From Streptomyces lanatus (GTDB lineage: Bacteria > Actinomycetota > Actinomycetes > Streptomycetales > Streptomycetaceae), in contig NZ_BNBM01000013.1 in the NCBI RefSeq assembly GCF_014655715.1, positions 16,555-80,554 on the forward strand: a stretch of DNA of 64,000 bases, read 5' to 3'. Below, in pieces: positions 35,146 through 42,742 of this stretch; position 1 is the stretch's first letter, and each line of letters opens with the position of its first letter. Both the position numbers and the translations under genes were made by a program. The notes beneath the pieces were generated by a model that was not told where the DNA came from, searched no databases, and saw only the letters and a program-made list of their open reading frames with translations.

Positions 35146-35173
35146 ATGCGGGAGTGGCTGTGCCGGGGCCGCG

Positions 35174-35188
35174 TTGACTACGTAGTCA
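35174..35188. promoter_or_regulatory. LacI operator 2 (TTGACTACGTAGTCA)
   Basis: The second copy of the palindrome, identical over 15 bases. The twin arrangement suggests looping or cooperative binding around the promoter of the lacI-transporter operon. Confidence 0.78.
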
Positions 35189-35256
35189 CGCCAGTGTGGG
35201 GAGCGGTGGGAGCGCAGTCAATGGTCTGTACGCCGGCAACAGTGATCCGGCGGCGG

Positions 35257-36117
35257 TCAGATCCTCAGGGCCGACTCGGCGGCGGCCAGGGCCTGTTCCG
35301 CGTAGCCCCGGCCGAAGAGCACGGCGTGCACCAGGAGCGGGAAGAGCTGATGGAGGCCGATCCGGTCGGGCCGGCCGGCGGCGAGGGGCGCGACCTCCTG
35401 GTAGCCGTCCAGGACACGGTCCAGGTGGGGGCAGCCGAAGAGGTGCAGCATGGCGAGGTCGGTCTCGCGGTGCCCGCCGTGCGCGGCAGGGTCGATCAGC
35501 CAGGTGTGCCCATCGGCGCCCCAGAGGACGTTGCCGTTCCAGAGGTCACCGTGCAGCCGGGCGGGCGGCTCGGCGGGCCCTGCCAGTTCGGGGAGCCGCT
35601 CGCAGACCCGCTCGATGACGGGAGCCTCCGTCCTGCGGACCGTGCCCTGGTCGACCGCGCTGCGCAGATACGGCAGCACCCGGTGCTCGGCGTACCAGCG
35701 GGGCCAGTCGGACCCGGTGACATTGCGCATCGGGGCGAGCCCGATATAGGCGTCCTCGGGGCCGCCGGGCGGTGGGGCGCCGAACGCACGCGCCCCGGAC
35801 GCATGGAGGGCGGCCAGCTCCCGACCGAACCGCTCCGCCGCCCCGGCGCTGGGCGTTCCGGTCGCCACCCGGTCGGTGACCAGCCACCGCGCGTCCCGGC
35901 CGTGCACGGTCGGGATACGCACCGTGCCGGCTTCGGCCAGCCACCGCAGCCCCGCCGCCTCGGCCCACGCGGCCCTCTCGCCATCCCCCCGCTTGACCAT
36001 CACCGTCCGGCCGTCGCCGAGGGTGACTTCGGCGAGCGTCCCGGAGAGGCGACGCTCGCCGCTCACGGGACGCCCGGTGAAGCGCGCCGCCACGGCAGCC
36101 GGGGTCTCGTTCTGCAC
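35257..36117 (-). CDS. Fructosamine kinase family protein
   Basis: A 286-residue protein of the fructosamine/ketosamine kinase family (APH-like kinase fold). The catalytic loop is RLHGDLWNGNVLW (about 185) and the metal Asp is in WLIDPAAHGGHRETDLAM. Early residues include VTLGDGRTVMVKRGDGERAAWAEAAGLRWL with the ATP-binding Lys. These enzymes phosphorylate sugar-amine adducts to release glycation damage. It follows the molybdenum hydroxylase small-subunit gene by 19 bases, so it may share its transcript, though a functional link is not obvious. Confidence 0.9.
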   Translation of the reverse strand: MQNETPAAVAARFTGRPVSGERRLSGTLAEVTLGDGRTVMVKRGDGERAAWAEAAGLRWLAEAGTVRIPTVHGRDARWLVTDRVATGTPSAGAAERFGRELAALHASGARAFGAPPPGGPEDAYIGLAPMRNVTGSDWPRWYAEHRVLPYLRSAVDQGTVRRTEAPVIERVCERLPELAGPAEPPARLHGDLWNGNVLWGADGHTWLIDPAAHGGHRETDLAMLHLFGCPHLDRVLDGYQEVAPLAAGRPDRIGLHQLFPLLVHAVLFGRGYAEQALAAAESALRI

Positions 36118-36136
36118 GGGCCTCAGCGTACGGCCC

Positions 36137-36592
36137 TCAGCTGTTGGCGGCCGCCTTCTTGATCGCCTCTCGGATACGGGCGTACGTCCCGCAGCGGCAG
36201 ACGTTCTCGATGCCGTCGATGTCGGCGTCCGTCGGACGGGGCGTCTTCTTCAGCAAGGCGGCGGTCGCCATGATCTGGCCCGGCTGGCAGAAGCCGCACT
36301 GGGCGACGTCGCAGTCGAGCCAGGCCTGTTGGACGGGGTGGAGGCGGTCGCCGTCGGCCAGGCCCTCGATGGTGGTGACCTCGCGGTCGGCGCAGTCGGC
36401 GACCGGGACGACACAGGGCTGGATCTCGTCGCCGTCGAGGTGGCTGGTGCAGGCGCGGCAGGCGCCCACGCCACAGCCGTACTTGGGGCCGGTGACGTGC
36501 AGAAGGTCGCGCAGGACCCAGAGCAGCGGCATGTCGGCGGGGGCCTCGACGGTGACCCGCTTCCCGTTGAGGGTGAAGGTGTAGGAGGGCAT
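36137..36592 (-). CDS. 2Fe-2S small subunit of an IorAB-type molybdenum hydroxylase
   Basis: A 151-residue protein with two [2Fe-2S] sites: the plant-ferredoxin-like cluster in YGCGVGACRACTSHLDG followed by QPC, and the helical C-terminal cluster in QCGFCQPGQ and CRCGTYARIREAI. This is the electron-transfer subunit of xanthine-oxidase-family enzymes such as isoquinoline 1-oxidoreductase. ATG at 36592 is chosen over the longer frame. It lies 40 bases after the large-subunit gene on the same strand, so the pair is one operon. Confidence 0.92.
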   Translation of the reverse strand: MPSYTFTLNGKRVTVEAPADMPLLWVLRDLLHVTGPKYGCGVGACRACTSHLDGDEIQPCVVPVADCADREVTTIEGLADGDRLHPVQQAWLDCDVAQCGFCQPGQIMATAALLKKTPRPTDADIDGIENVCRCGTYARIREAIKKAAANS

Positions 36593-36632
36593 GGGGGCCT
36601 TCTCTTCGGGGGACACGGAAGTTTTGGGTGGG

Positions 36633-38783
36633 TCAGAAGTTCAAGGGGAAGCGGCGCGGCTTTCTGCCGGTCGCGCGGGCGTAGGCGTTGGCGACGGCTC
36701 CGGACGCGGCCGGGACGCCGAGTTCGCCGGCGCCTCCGGGGTCGCGCCGTGAGGGCATGATGTGTGCCTCGAAGTGGAGCGGGGAGTGCCGGCCGCGGGC
36801 GTAGTGGAAGTCGGCGAAGCTGCTCTCGCGGACGGCGCCCTTGTCGATGTGCAGGCCGGCGAGCAGCACGGTGGAGATGCCGTCGACGGCCGTGCCCATG
36901 AGCTGGGCCTGAAGTCCGCGCGGATTGACGGCCGTTCCGACGTCGGCCGCCATCACCACCTTGGTCACCCGGGGGTTCTTCGGATCGACGGCGTCGATCT
37001 CGACCAGACAGGCCACGCAGGAGCCGTACTCCTCGTGCACCGCGACGCCCTGCCCATGGCCCCGTGGCATGGTCCGGCCCCATTTCCCGGCGGTCGCGAC
37101 CTTGTCCAGTACGGCCTTGACGGTCTTGCTCCGCAAGGTCGTACGGCGGAAGGCGACCGGGTCCTTGCCGAGGCTGCGGGCGATCTCGTCGACGACGATC
37201 TCCTCGGCGGTGCGCACCGTGCCGGAGTCCACCGAGCGCCAGGCGCCGAGGGGGACCGCGAGGTCGATCGAGCCCGAATCGCCGGAGAGGCGGCCGAAGT
37301 TGTACAGGCCGCTGTCACTGGGAAGCGGGGCCGCGGCGGGGGCGCGCGAGCCGCCCTGGGCGGACAGGCCGCGTTCGCCGGAGGACTCGCTGACCTGGGC
37401 CGTGGCGTGGGCGAAGGCCACCACCCGCCCCCGGGCGTGACTGGCCCGGATGTGGTGGTGGGAGGCCGGGCGCATTCTGCCGTGCCGGATGTCGTCGGAC
37501 CGGCTCCACATCAGCTTCACCGGCCGGCGCGCCTTCTTGGAGATCACGGCCGCCTCGATCGCGGCGTCGTGGTTGAGACGCCGCCCGAACGAGCCGCCGC
37601 CCCGGAGCACATGGACCCGCACCTTCGCCGCCGGCACCCCGATCAGCGAGGCGATCTCCTCCCGCGCCGACTGCGGGGTCTGCGAGGAGAACCAGATCTC
37701 GGCCCGCCCGTCGCGTACGTCCGCCACCGCGGTGAGAACCTCCATCGGAGCGTGGCTGACGAAGGCGAACTCGAACTCGGCCTCGGTCTGCGCCGATCCG
37801 CGCGGCGGGGTGCCCAGTTTCGGCACCGCGGCGCGCAGCCGGGAGCGGATCTGTGCGTCGGAGAGGTTGGCGAGCGGTCCCGGGGCCCACTTCACGCGTA
37901 GGGCGTCACGGGCCTGGAAGGCATGGTGGAAGGTCTCCGCCACGACGGCCACTCCCCCGTCGAACCGTACGACGGCGTGCACCCCGGGCATCGCGCGGGC
38001 GGCGGCGTCGTCGACCGAGACGATCTTGCCACCGAGCGTCGGCGGCCGGGCCACCACCGTCGGCTTGGCTCCGGCCGCCGTGAGGTCACCGGTGTACTTG
38101 GCCTTGCCGGTGATGATGTCGCGGGCGTCGATACGGGTCGTGGGCCGGCCGATCACCCGGTGCTTGGACGCCGGTTTGGGCGTGCTCGGCACGGCGGGCC
38201 TGGTGATCGGGGCGGCGCTTCGGGTCAGGGATCCGAAGGTGGCCGAGCGGCCGTCCGGTCCGTAGACCCGGGTGCCCCGGGTGCGCAGGGTCCGCGCCGG
38301 GACGCGCCAGCGGCGGGCGGCGGCGGTCACGAGCTTGGCGCGGGCGGTGGCCGCCAGTTGGCGGGCCGGGCCGTACAGCGAACTGACCGAGCTGGAACCG
38401 CCGGTGAACTGGTTTCCCTTGCTGCGGGCGTCCGCGAGCGGGATGTCGACGTCGACGAGCCGGGCGTCGAGTTCCTCGGCGATCATCATCGCGACGGCGG
38501 TGGTGACACCCTGGCCGACCTCGACACGCGGCAGCCGTACGACGACCTTGTTGGCCGGGGTGACCTCCAGGACCAGCATTTCGGCGTCGGTGCCGGTGAC
38601 CAGGACGTCGGACGGGCCGCGCTCGCCGTCCGGGCCGGCGGCCTTCTCGGCGCCCTCGGCGGTGGCGGCGTCGCAGCCGAGCGGTGCCGCGACGGTCAGG
38701 GTGGTCGCCGCGAGCGAGTAGACCACGAACTGTCGACGGGACAGCCGGGACGGGCCGGACGGGCGGGACAACTGGCGGGCCAA
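36633..38783 (-). CDS. Molybdopterin large subunit of an IorAB-type hydroxylase, Tat-exported
   Basis: About 716 residues of the aldehyde-oxidase/xanthine-dehydrogenase molybdopterin-binding family, closest in layout to the isoquinoline 1-oxidoreductase beta subunit. The N-terminus has SRRQFVVYSLAATTLTVAAPLGC, a twin-arginine signal with a possible lipobox Cys. Molybdopterin-contact stretches include GGGSFGRRLNHD and a GGAGELGVP motif near the C-terminus with the catalytic Glu. I prefer the TTG at 38783 because GAGAGGAG precedes it; a GTG at 38840 has no ribosome site. It oxidises an N-heterocycle or aldehyde. No XdhC-like maturation gene is adjacent. Confidence 0.85.
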   Translation of the reverse strand: MARQLSRPSGPSRLSRRQFVVYSLAATTLTVAAPLGCDAATAEGAEKAAGPDGERGPSDVLVTGTDAEMLVLEVTPANKVVVRLPRVEVGQGVTTAVAMMIAEELDARLVDVDIPLADARSKGNQFTGGSSSVSSLYGPARQLAATARAKLVTAAARRWRVPARTLRTRGTRVYGPDGRSATFGSLTRSAAPITRPAVPSTPKPASKHRVIGRPTTRIDARDIITGKAKYTGDLTAAGAKPTVVARPPTLGGKIVSVDDAAARAMPGVHAVVRFDGGVAVVAETFHHAFQARDALRVKWAPGPLANLSDAQIRSRLRAAVPKLGTPPRGSAQTEAEFEFAFVSHAPMEVLTAVADVRDGRAEIWFSSQTPQSAREEIASLIGVPAAKVRVHVLRGGGSFGRRLNHDAAIEAAVISKKARRPVKLMWSRSDDIRHGRMRPASHHHIRASHARGRVVAFAHATAQVSESSGERGLSAQGGSRAPAAAPLPSDSGLYNFGRLSGDSGSIDLAVPLGAWRSVDSGTVRTAEEIVVDEIARSLGKDPVAFRRTTLRSKTVKAVLDKVATAGKWGRTMPRGHGQGVAVHEEYGSCVACLVEIDAVDPKNPRVTKVVMAADVGTAVNPRGLQAQLMGTAVDGISTVLLAGLHIDKGAVRESSFADFHYARGRHSPLHFEAHIMPSRRDPGGAGELGVPAASGAVANAYARATGRKPRRFPLNF

Positions 38784-38928
38784 CGCGCGCTCCTCTCCGC
38801 GAACCTGAGATGGTTCGACCTCTATGAGGGGCCTGTGCACGGCGGGGTTGCACTGGTTGGCCGCTGCATCGACTTATGTCGTGGGCCGCCAGAGGTCGCT
38901 GTCCCACTCCAACTGCCGTATGAGGTCG

Positions 38929-40041
38929 TCATCGCCGGGCCGGTTCGGGGCGGAGCCCCGGGGGCCGGGCCCCGACGGGGTGTGGGTGCCTCGGGAGATA
39001 TTTGCCGCTGACGGTGATGTTCTGCTCCACGCGGGGGCGGCGCAGGGTTTCGTAGAGGGTCAGCGCGGCGTCCGTGTCCGGTGCGTCCCGCAGGGACTTG
39101 GCGAGGACGACGGCGTCCTCCAGGGCCATCGACGCGCCCTGTCCGGTGGCGGGGGACGCCGCGTGGGCCGCGTCGCCGATGAGCAGGGTGCGGCCGGAGC
39201 GCCAGGGGGTGCCGGTGGGCAGTTCGGTGGCGTTGGTGACCATGAGGTCGTCGGTGGTGGCGGCGACGAGGTCGGCGGCCGGGGTGGTGTCCTTGCGGAG
39301 CCGGGGCAGCAGCATCTCGCGCAGGCGGGCCGGGGTGCCCTGCTCGATGTCGGCCGCGGTCAACGGCTCGTCGGAGACTCGGGCGAACCAGTGGGCCTCC
39401 CCCTCGGGCGACACCGCGTACCCGAACGCGGCCGAGCTGCCGCGCACCATGGTGATGGTCCCGGCCGTGGCCGTGTCGGGCGCTTCGCGCGTATAGCCGT
39501 AGAAGACGAACTGTCCCGCGTAGACGGGCCGCACATCCGGGGCGGTGAGCCGGCGGACGGTGGAGCTCAGGCCGTCGGCGCCGATGAGCAGATCGGCGGT
39601 GGCCGTGGTGCCGTCGGCGAAGTGGGCGGTGACGCCGTCGGGACCATCGTCGACGGAGACGAGGCGCATGCTGTGCCGGATGCCGATGCCCCGGCGGGTG
39701 ACCTCGGTCTGCAGGGCGGAGTTGAGGTCGCCGCGGCGCACGCAGCGGTACCTCAGGTGCGGTGTACCGGCCTCGCCGAGCGGTACTTGGGCCACTTCGG
39801 CGCCGGTGTCGTCCAGGACGCGCATCGACGTCAGCGGGAAGCCGATCGAGGTGACCGCCGCCGAGGCGTCCAGCTCCGCCAGGGCCCGCATGCCGTTGCT
39901 CGCGAGGGTGAGGAAGGCGCCGATGTCCTCGGCGGAGTCGGGATGCGCCTCGTACACGGCGACATCGCATCCGGCCTTGTCCAGCGCCAGCGCCGCACCT
40001 GTGCCGGCGATTCCGCCCCCTACGATCAGTACCCGCGTCAC
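38929..40041 (-). CDS. FAD-dependent aromatic-ring-type monooxygenase
   Basis: A 370-residue group A flavin monooxygenase: VLIVGGGIAGTGAALALDKAG for FAD, LLIGADGLSSTVRR (DG motif), and LLIGDAAHAASPATGQGASMALEDA. The GTG start at 40041 is the only plausible one near the Rossmann strand. These enzymes hydroxylate aromatic or polyketide-like rings using NAD(P)H. The short basic C-terminus is not conserved. It is divergent from the AMIN-like gene, with a 15-base tandem repeat just upstream. The substrate is unknown. Confidence 0.88.
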   Translation of the reverse strand: MTRVLIVGGGIAGTGAALALDKAGCDVAVYEAHPDSAEDIGAFLTLASNGMRALAELDASAAVTSIGFPLTSMRVLDDTGAEVAQVPLGEAGTPHLRYRCVRRGDLNSALQTEVTRRGIGIRHSMRLVSVDDGPDGVTAHFADGTTATADLLIGADGLSSTVRRLTAPDVRPVYAGQFVFYGYTREAPDTATAGTITMVRGSSAAFGYAVSPEGEAHWFARVSDEPLTAADIEQGTPARLREMLLPRLRKDTTPAADLVAATTDDLMVTNATELPTGTPWRSGRTLLIGDAAHAASPATGQGASMALEDAVVLAKSLRDAPDTDAALTLYETLRRPRVEQNITVSGKYLPRHPHPVGARPPGLRPEPARR

Positions 40042-40052
40042 ATCGCCCCCTG

Positions 40053-40111
40053 GAAAAAACCTTCGACGAAAAACCTTCGACCGACAAGCCTTCGACCGAC
40101 AAGTCTTCGGC
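40053..40111. repeat. Degenerate tandem repeat, about 15-bp unit (CCTTCGACCGACAAG)
   Basis: Four diverging copies of a unit resembling AACCTTCGACCGACA stand head to tail immediately upstream of the monooxygenase GTG. The AT-rich A-tracts are unusual for this DNA. It may be replication slippage, or repeated binding sites covering the promoter. Confidence 0.6.
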
Positions 40112-40226
40112 GCACTCGCTGATCATCGCCGTCCCTCGTAGAACGTCCCAGGTCCGGTGCGGGTTCCCGAACGAGCCGCCGATCGCCGCGAAGTCCGGAC
40201 GACCCAGCTCCGCAACCGTGCAACCA

Positions 40227-40256
40227 TTGGGTCAAGACGGTTGTCTCCCCTAATAT
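40227..40256 (+). promoter_or_regulatory. Housekeeping-type promoter (TTGGGT-N18-TAATAT) for the AMIN-like gene
   Basis: TTGGGT at 40227-40232, an 18-base spacer and TAATAT at 40251-40256, with an expected start of transcription about 20 bases before the ATG. It is the best sigma-70-like promoter visible in the window. Confidence 0.55.
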
Positions 40257-40283
40257 CAGGCACATCACCTCCCGGGGGACGCA

Positions 40284-40871
40284 ATGGTACGAAACAGAAC
40301 TGCTTGGGCGACGGCAGCCGCACTCATGGTCGCCACGCTGGGTGTGGCGGCGGTCCCGGCCTCAGCCACCTCCGCCACCACCGCCACTCCTGCCACGGCC
40401 TGCCCCACCGGCTGGGGCAGCGGCGCCGAGACCCGGTCCGCCGCCACGACGGAGTCGGTGACGAACATCAGGACCGGCCGGCACGCCTGCTTCGACCGCA
40501 TGGTCGTCGACGTCCCCGGCGCGGGCACCCGTGAACTCGGCTATTCCGTCCGGTATGTCAGCCGACTCCACCAGGACGGCTCGGGCCGCCCGATCGCCGT
40601 CGGCGGCGGCGCCGTCATCGAGGTGCGGGTGGCCGCGCCCGCGTACGACCCCGCCACCGGGAAGCCCACGTATCCCGCGAAGGCCGGTCAGCGTCTGACG
40701 GGCGTGAATCTCACGGGCTACCGGACGTTCCGGGACGCGCGGTTCGTCGGCAGCTTCGAGGGGGACACGCAGATCGGGCTCGGGGTGCGGGCGCGGCTGC
40801 CGTTCCGGGTGTGGGTGGCCACCGATCGCGTCGTCGTCGATGTCGCGCACAACTGGACCGGGGCCCGCTGA
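40284..40871 (+). CDS. Secreted AMIN-like domain protein
   Basis: A 195-residue exported protein. The signal peptide is MVRNRTAWATAAALMVATLGVAAVPASA with cleavage after ASA. The mature part has a Cys pair (ACPTGW and HACFDRMVV) and the AMIN-like beta-sandwich pattern: GYSVRYV, GGGAVIEVRV, RFVGSFEGDTQIGLGVRARLPFRVW. Such domains are thought to sit at the cell wall; no enzyme activity is known. ATG at 40284 follows CCGGGGGACGCA. It is convergent with the NtrC-like regulator, ten bases apart. Confidence 0.82.
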   Translation: MVRNRTAWATAAALMVATLGVAAVPASATSATTATPATACPTGWGSGAETRSAATTESVTNIRTGRHACFDRMVVDVPGAGTRELGYSVRYVSRLHQDGSGRPIAVGGGAVIEVRVAAPAYDPATGKPTYPAKAGQRLTGVNLTGYRTFRDARFVGSFEGDTQIGLGVRARLPFRVWVATDRVVVDVAHNWTGAR

Positions 40872-40880
40872 GCGTCTTGT

Positions 40881-42590
40881 TCAGGTTCCCTGGAGCCCCT
40901 GATACTCCCGGAGTTTGCGGTACAGAGTGGCCCGCCCGATCCCCAGCGCCGCCGCGGCACGCGTCTTGTTGCCGCCGTGGCGGCGCAACGCCTCCAGGAT
41001 CGCGGACCGTTCGGCGACTTCCATGGGGCTGAGGGCGCGGCCGGCGGGTCCTTCACGGACGGGATCGGGCAGTTCGCCGCGCCGCACCGGGCCGAAGACC
41101 CGGCGCTGACCGGCCAACGCCCGTACGAGGTGGGCGAGTTCCGTCACGTTCCCGGGCCAGGGATGCTGCTCCAGCGCCCGCAGCGCGTCCAAGGTCCAGG
41201 TCAGCGGTGGGCCGCCCGGGGCGGGCCTGGGAGTGAGGGCGGGGAGCAACTCCCGGATGTCCTCCGGGCGTTCCCGGAGTGCGGGCAGGGTCACCGAGCG
41301 GGCGGCGAGGGTGTCGAGGAGGCGTTGGAGACAGGGGCCCGGTGCGGTTCCCGGGGTGTGGGTGGCGACCAGGCGGGCCTCCGGGCGTTCCTCCAGGAGG
41401 GAGTTGAGGGCGGCGACATCCGGCTGGGAGAGGCGTTCGGCATGACGCAGGAGCACAGGGCGGCCGTCGTCCCAAGCCTTGTCCCTTAGGCCGAGTTCGG
41501 GTGACTCGGCGGCGTCCACGATCAACGGGGCGTCGAGCAGCTCAAGGGCGAGAGCGGTCTTGCCCGTGCCCCGCTCGCCGGTGAGCAGTACGGGACCCGC
41601 CGTACAGAACAGCTCCGTCGCCCGCGCGACCGCGTGCCGCCAAGGCACCGAGCCGCCTGCCAGCGCACCTGTCGAGCTCGGTGGAGTCGCCGCCACCACA
41701 GGACGCGCTTCGAGTACGGCAACCAGGCCGAGGGCGCGGCCCTCGTGCCGTACCGGAGTGACCTCGGCGGTGCACCCGGCGTCCTCCGGAAGCCGCACGT
41801 CGTACGACTCGCCGCTCCCCCTCCCCCAGGCCCGCGCGGCGCGCTCCAGCGACTCCAGGACCTGCGGCGAGGCGAGTCGTGCCGCGGCCTCGCTGATCAG
41901 GCGGTTACGGCCGTCCAGGGCGACGACGGCCCGTTCGCGTCCCCGCGCGGCACGCTCGTAGGCATCGAGCAGCGTCCGATGCGCGGTACGCGCGCGTGCC
42001 CGCAGTTCCGCTTCCACCGCCGCCGCGGCCGCCTCGGCGAGGGCGGCGCCGGGATGTGGCCGGCAGCCCGTGCGCAGGGCGGTGGCGAGCGTCACCGTGC
42101 CGAGCGGCTGTCCCGTCTCCGGGGAGAGCAGGGGGACGCTGACCGCGGAGACGTCCTGCCATACGTCGAGAAAGTGCTCGGGGCCGTGCACCTCGGCGCG
42201 GCGCCGGGTGCGCAGGGCGAGGGCGGCGCTGTTGTGGCCGACCTCCCGTTCGGACAGGTCGCGGCAGGTGTCGTCGCCGGGCGCGCTGCCGGTGGACCAC
42301 AGCACCCTCAGCCGCTCGTCGGTCAGCACGAGCGCCGAGCGTCCGGCGTCGAGGGCAGGGACGATCCGGGTGAGCACGGGGCGTGCGGCGTCCAGCAGAG
42401 GCGAGTCGGCGGGGTGGGCCGAGTCCCGTACCGGGCCGTCGAGATCGGGCCGTACGCCGAAGAAGCGGGCGCGTCGCCAGGCGGCGACCACGTCCTCGGG
42501 CACGCCGTCCGGAAGGGGGCGCCCCGTCAGGAACCTTTCGCGGGCCTGGCGCAGGGGGGCGAGGGCAAGGGGATGTTCCGCGGTGGTCAT
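40881..42590 (-). CDS. GAF/AAA/Fis NtrC-like regulator lacking the sigma-54 contact loop
   Basis: A 569-residue regulator with an N-terminal GAF-type sensor (about 50-215, ALVLTDERLRVLWSTGSAPG and VSVPLLSPETGQPLGTVTLA). A shortened AAA+ module has Walker A GERGTGKTALALELL (about 355), and a C-terminal Fis-type helix ends GGNKTRAAAALGIGRATLYRKLREY. The GAFTGA loop that binds sigma-54 is absent and Walker B is degenerate (VLLRHAERLSQ), so it cannot work as a classical sigma-54 activator. The C-terminal DNA-binding part is intact. ATG at 42590. It is divergent from the hydroxyquinol operon with a clean palindrome between, so it most likely controls that operon. Confidence 0.88.
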   Translation of the reverse strand: MTTAEHPLALAPLRQARERFLTGRPLPDGVPEDVVAAWRRARFFGVRPDLDGPVRDSAHPADSPLLDAARPVLTRIVPALDAGRSALVLTDERLRVLWSTGSAPGDDTCRDLSEREVGHNSAALALRTRRRAEVHGPEHFLDVWQDVSAVSVPLLSPETGQPLGTVTLATALRTGCRPHPGAALAEAAAAAVEAELRARARTAHRTLLDAYERAARGRERAVVALDGRNRLISEAAARLASPQVLESLERAARAWGRGSGESYDVRLPEDAGCTAEVTPVRHEGRALGLVAVLEARPVVAATPPSSTGALAGGSVPWRHAVARATELFCTAGPVLLTGERGTGKTALALELLDAPLIVDAAESPELGLRDKAWDDGRPVLLRHAERLSQPDVAALNSLLEERPEARLVATHTPGTAPGPCLQRLLDTLAARSVTLPALRERPEDIRELLPALTPRPAPGGPPLTWTLDALRALEQHPWPGNVTELAHLVRALAGQRRVFGPVRRGELPDPVREGPAGRALSPMEVAERSAILEALRRHGGNKTRAAAALGIGRATLYRKLREYQGLQGT

Positions 42591-42641
42591 GGCGTCCCTC
42601 ACCGTATCCGGGGCCTCACACAGAGGGCGACGCCGGGTTGC

Positions 42642-42658
42642 TGTCTCGTATTGAGACA
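42642..42658. promoter_or_regulatory. Palindrome TGTCTC-GTATT-GAGACA, probable regulator binding site
   Basis: Six-base perfect arms with a 5-base AT-rich spacer, placed 85 bases upstream of the hydroxylase start and 52 bases upstream of the divergent regulator start. Fis-type activators bind inverted repeats of this size and position. Confidence 0.65.
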
Positions 42659-42742
42659 CCCACAACCGTCCGCACCGCTCCATGATCTTGAAAGTCGGGG
42701 TCTGTTCCCATCTCCCGTCTCATCAAAATGGAGCATTAAGTC

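Noticed and set aside
40053..40111. CRISPR-like array
   Set aside because: Units are contiguous, only about 15 bases, degenerate and without spacers, so this is a simple tandem repeat.
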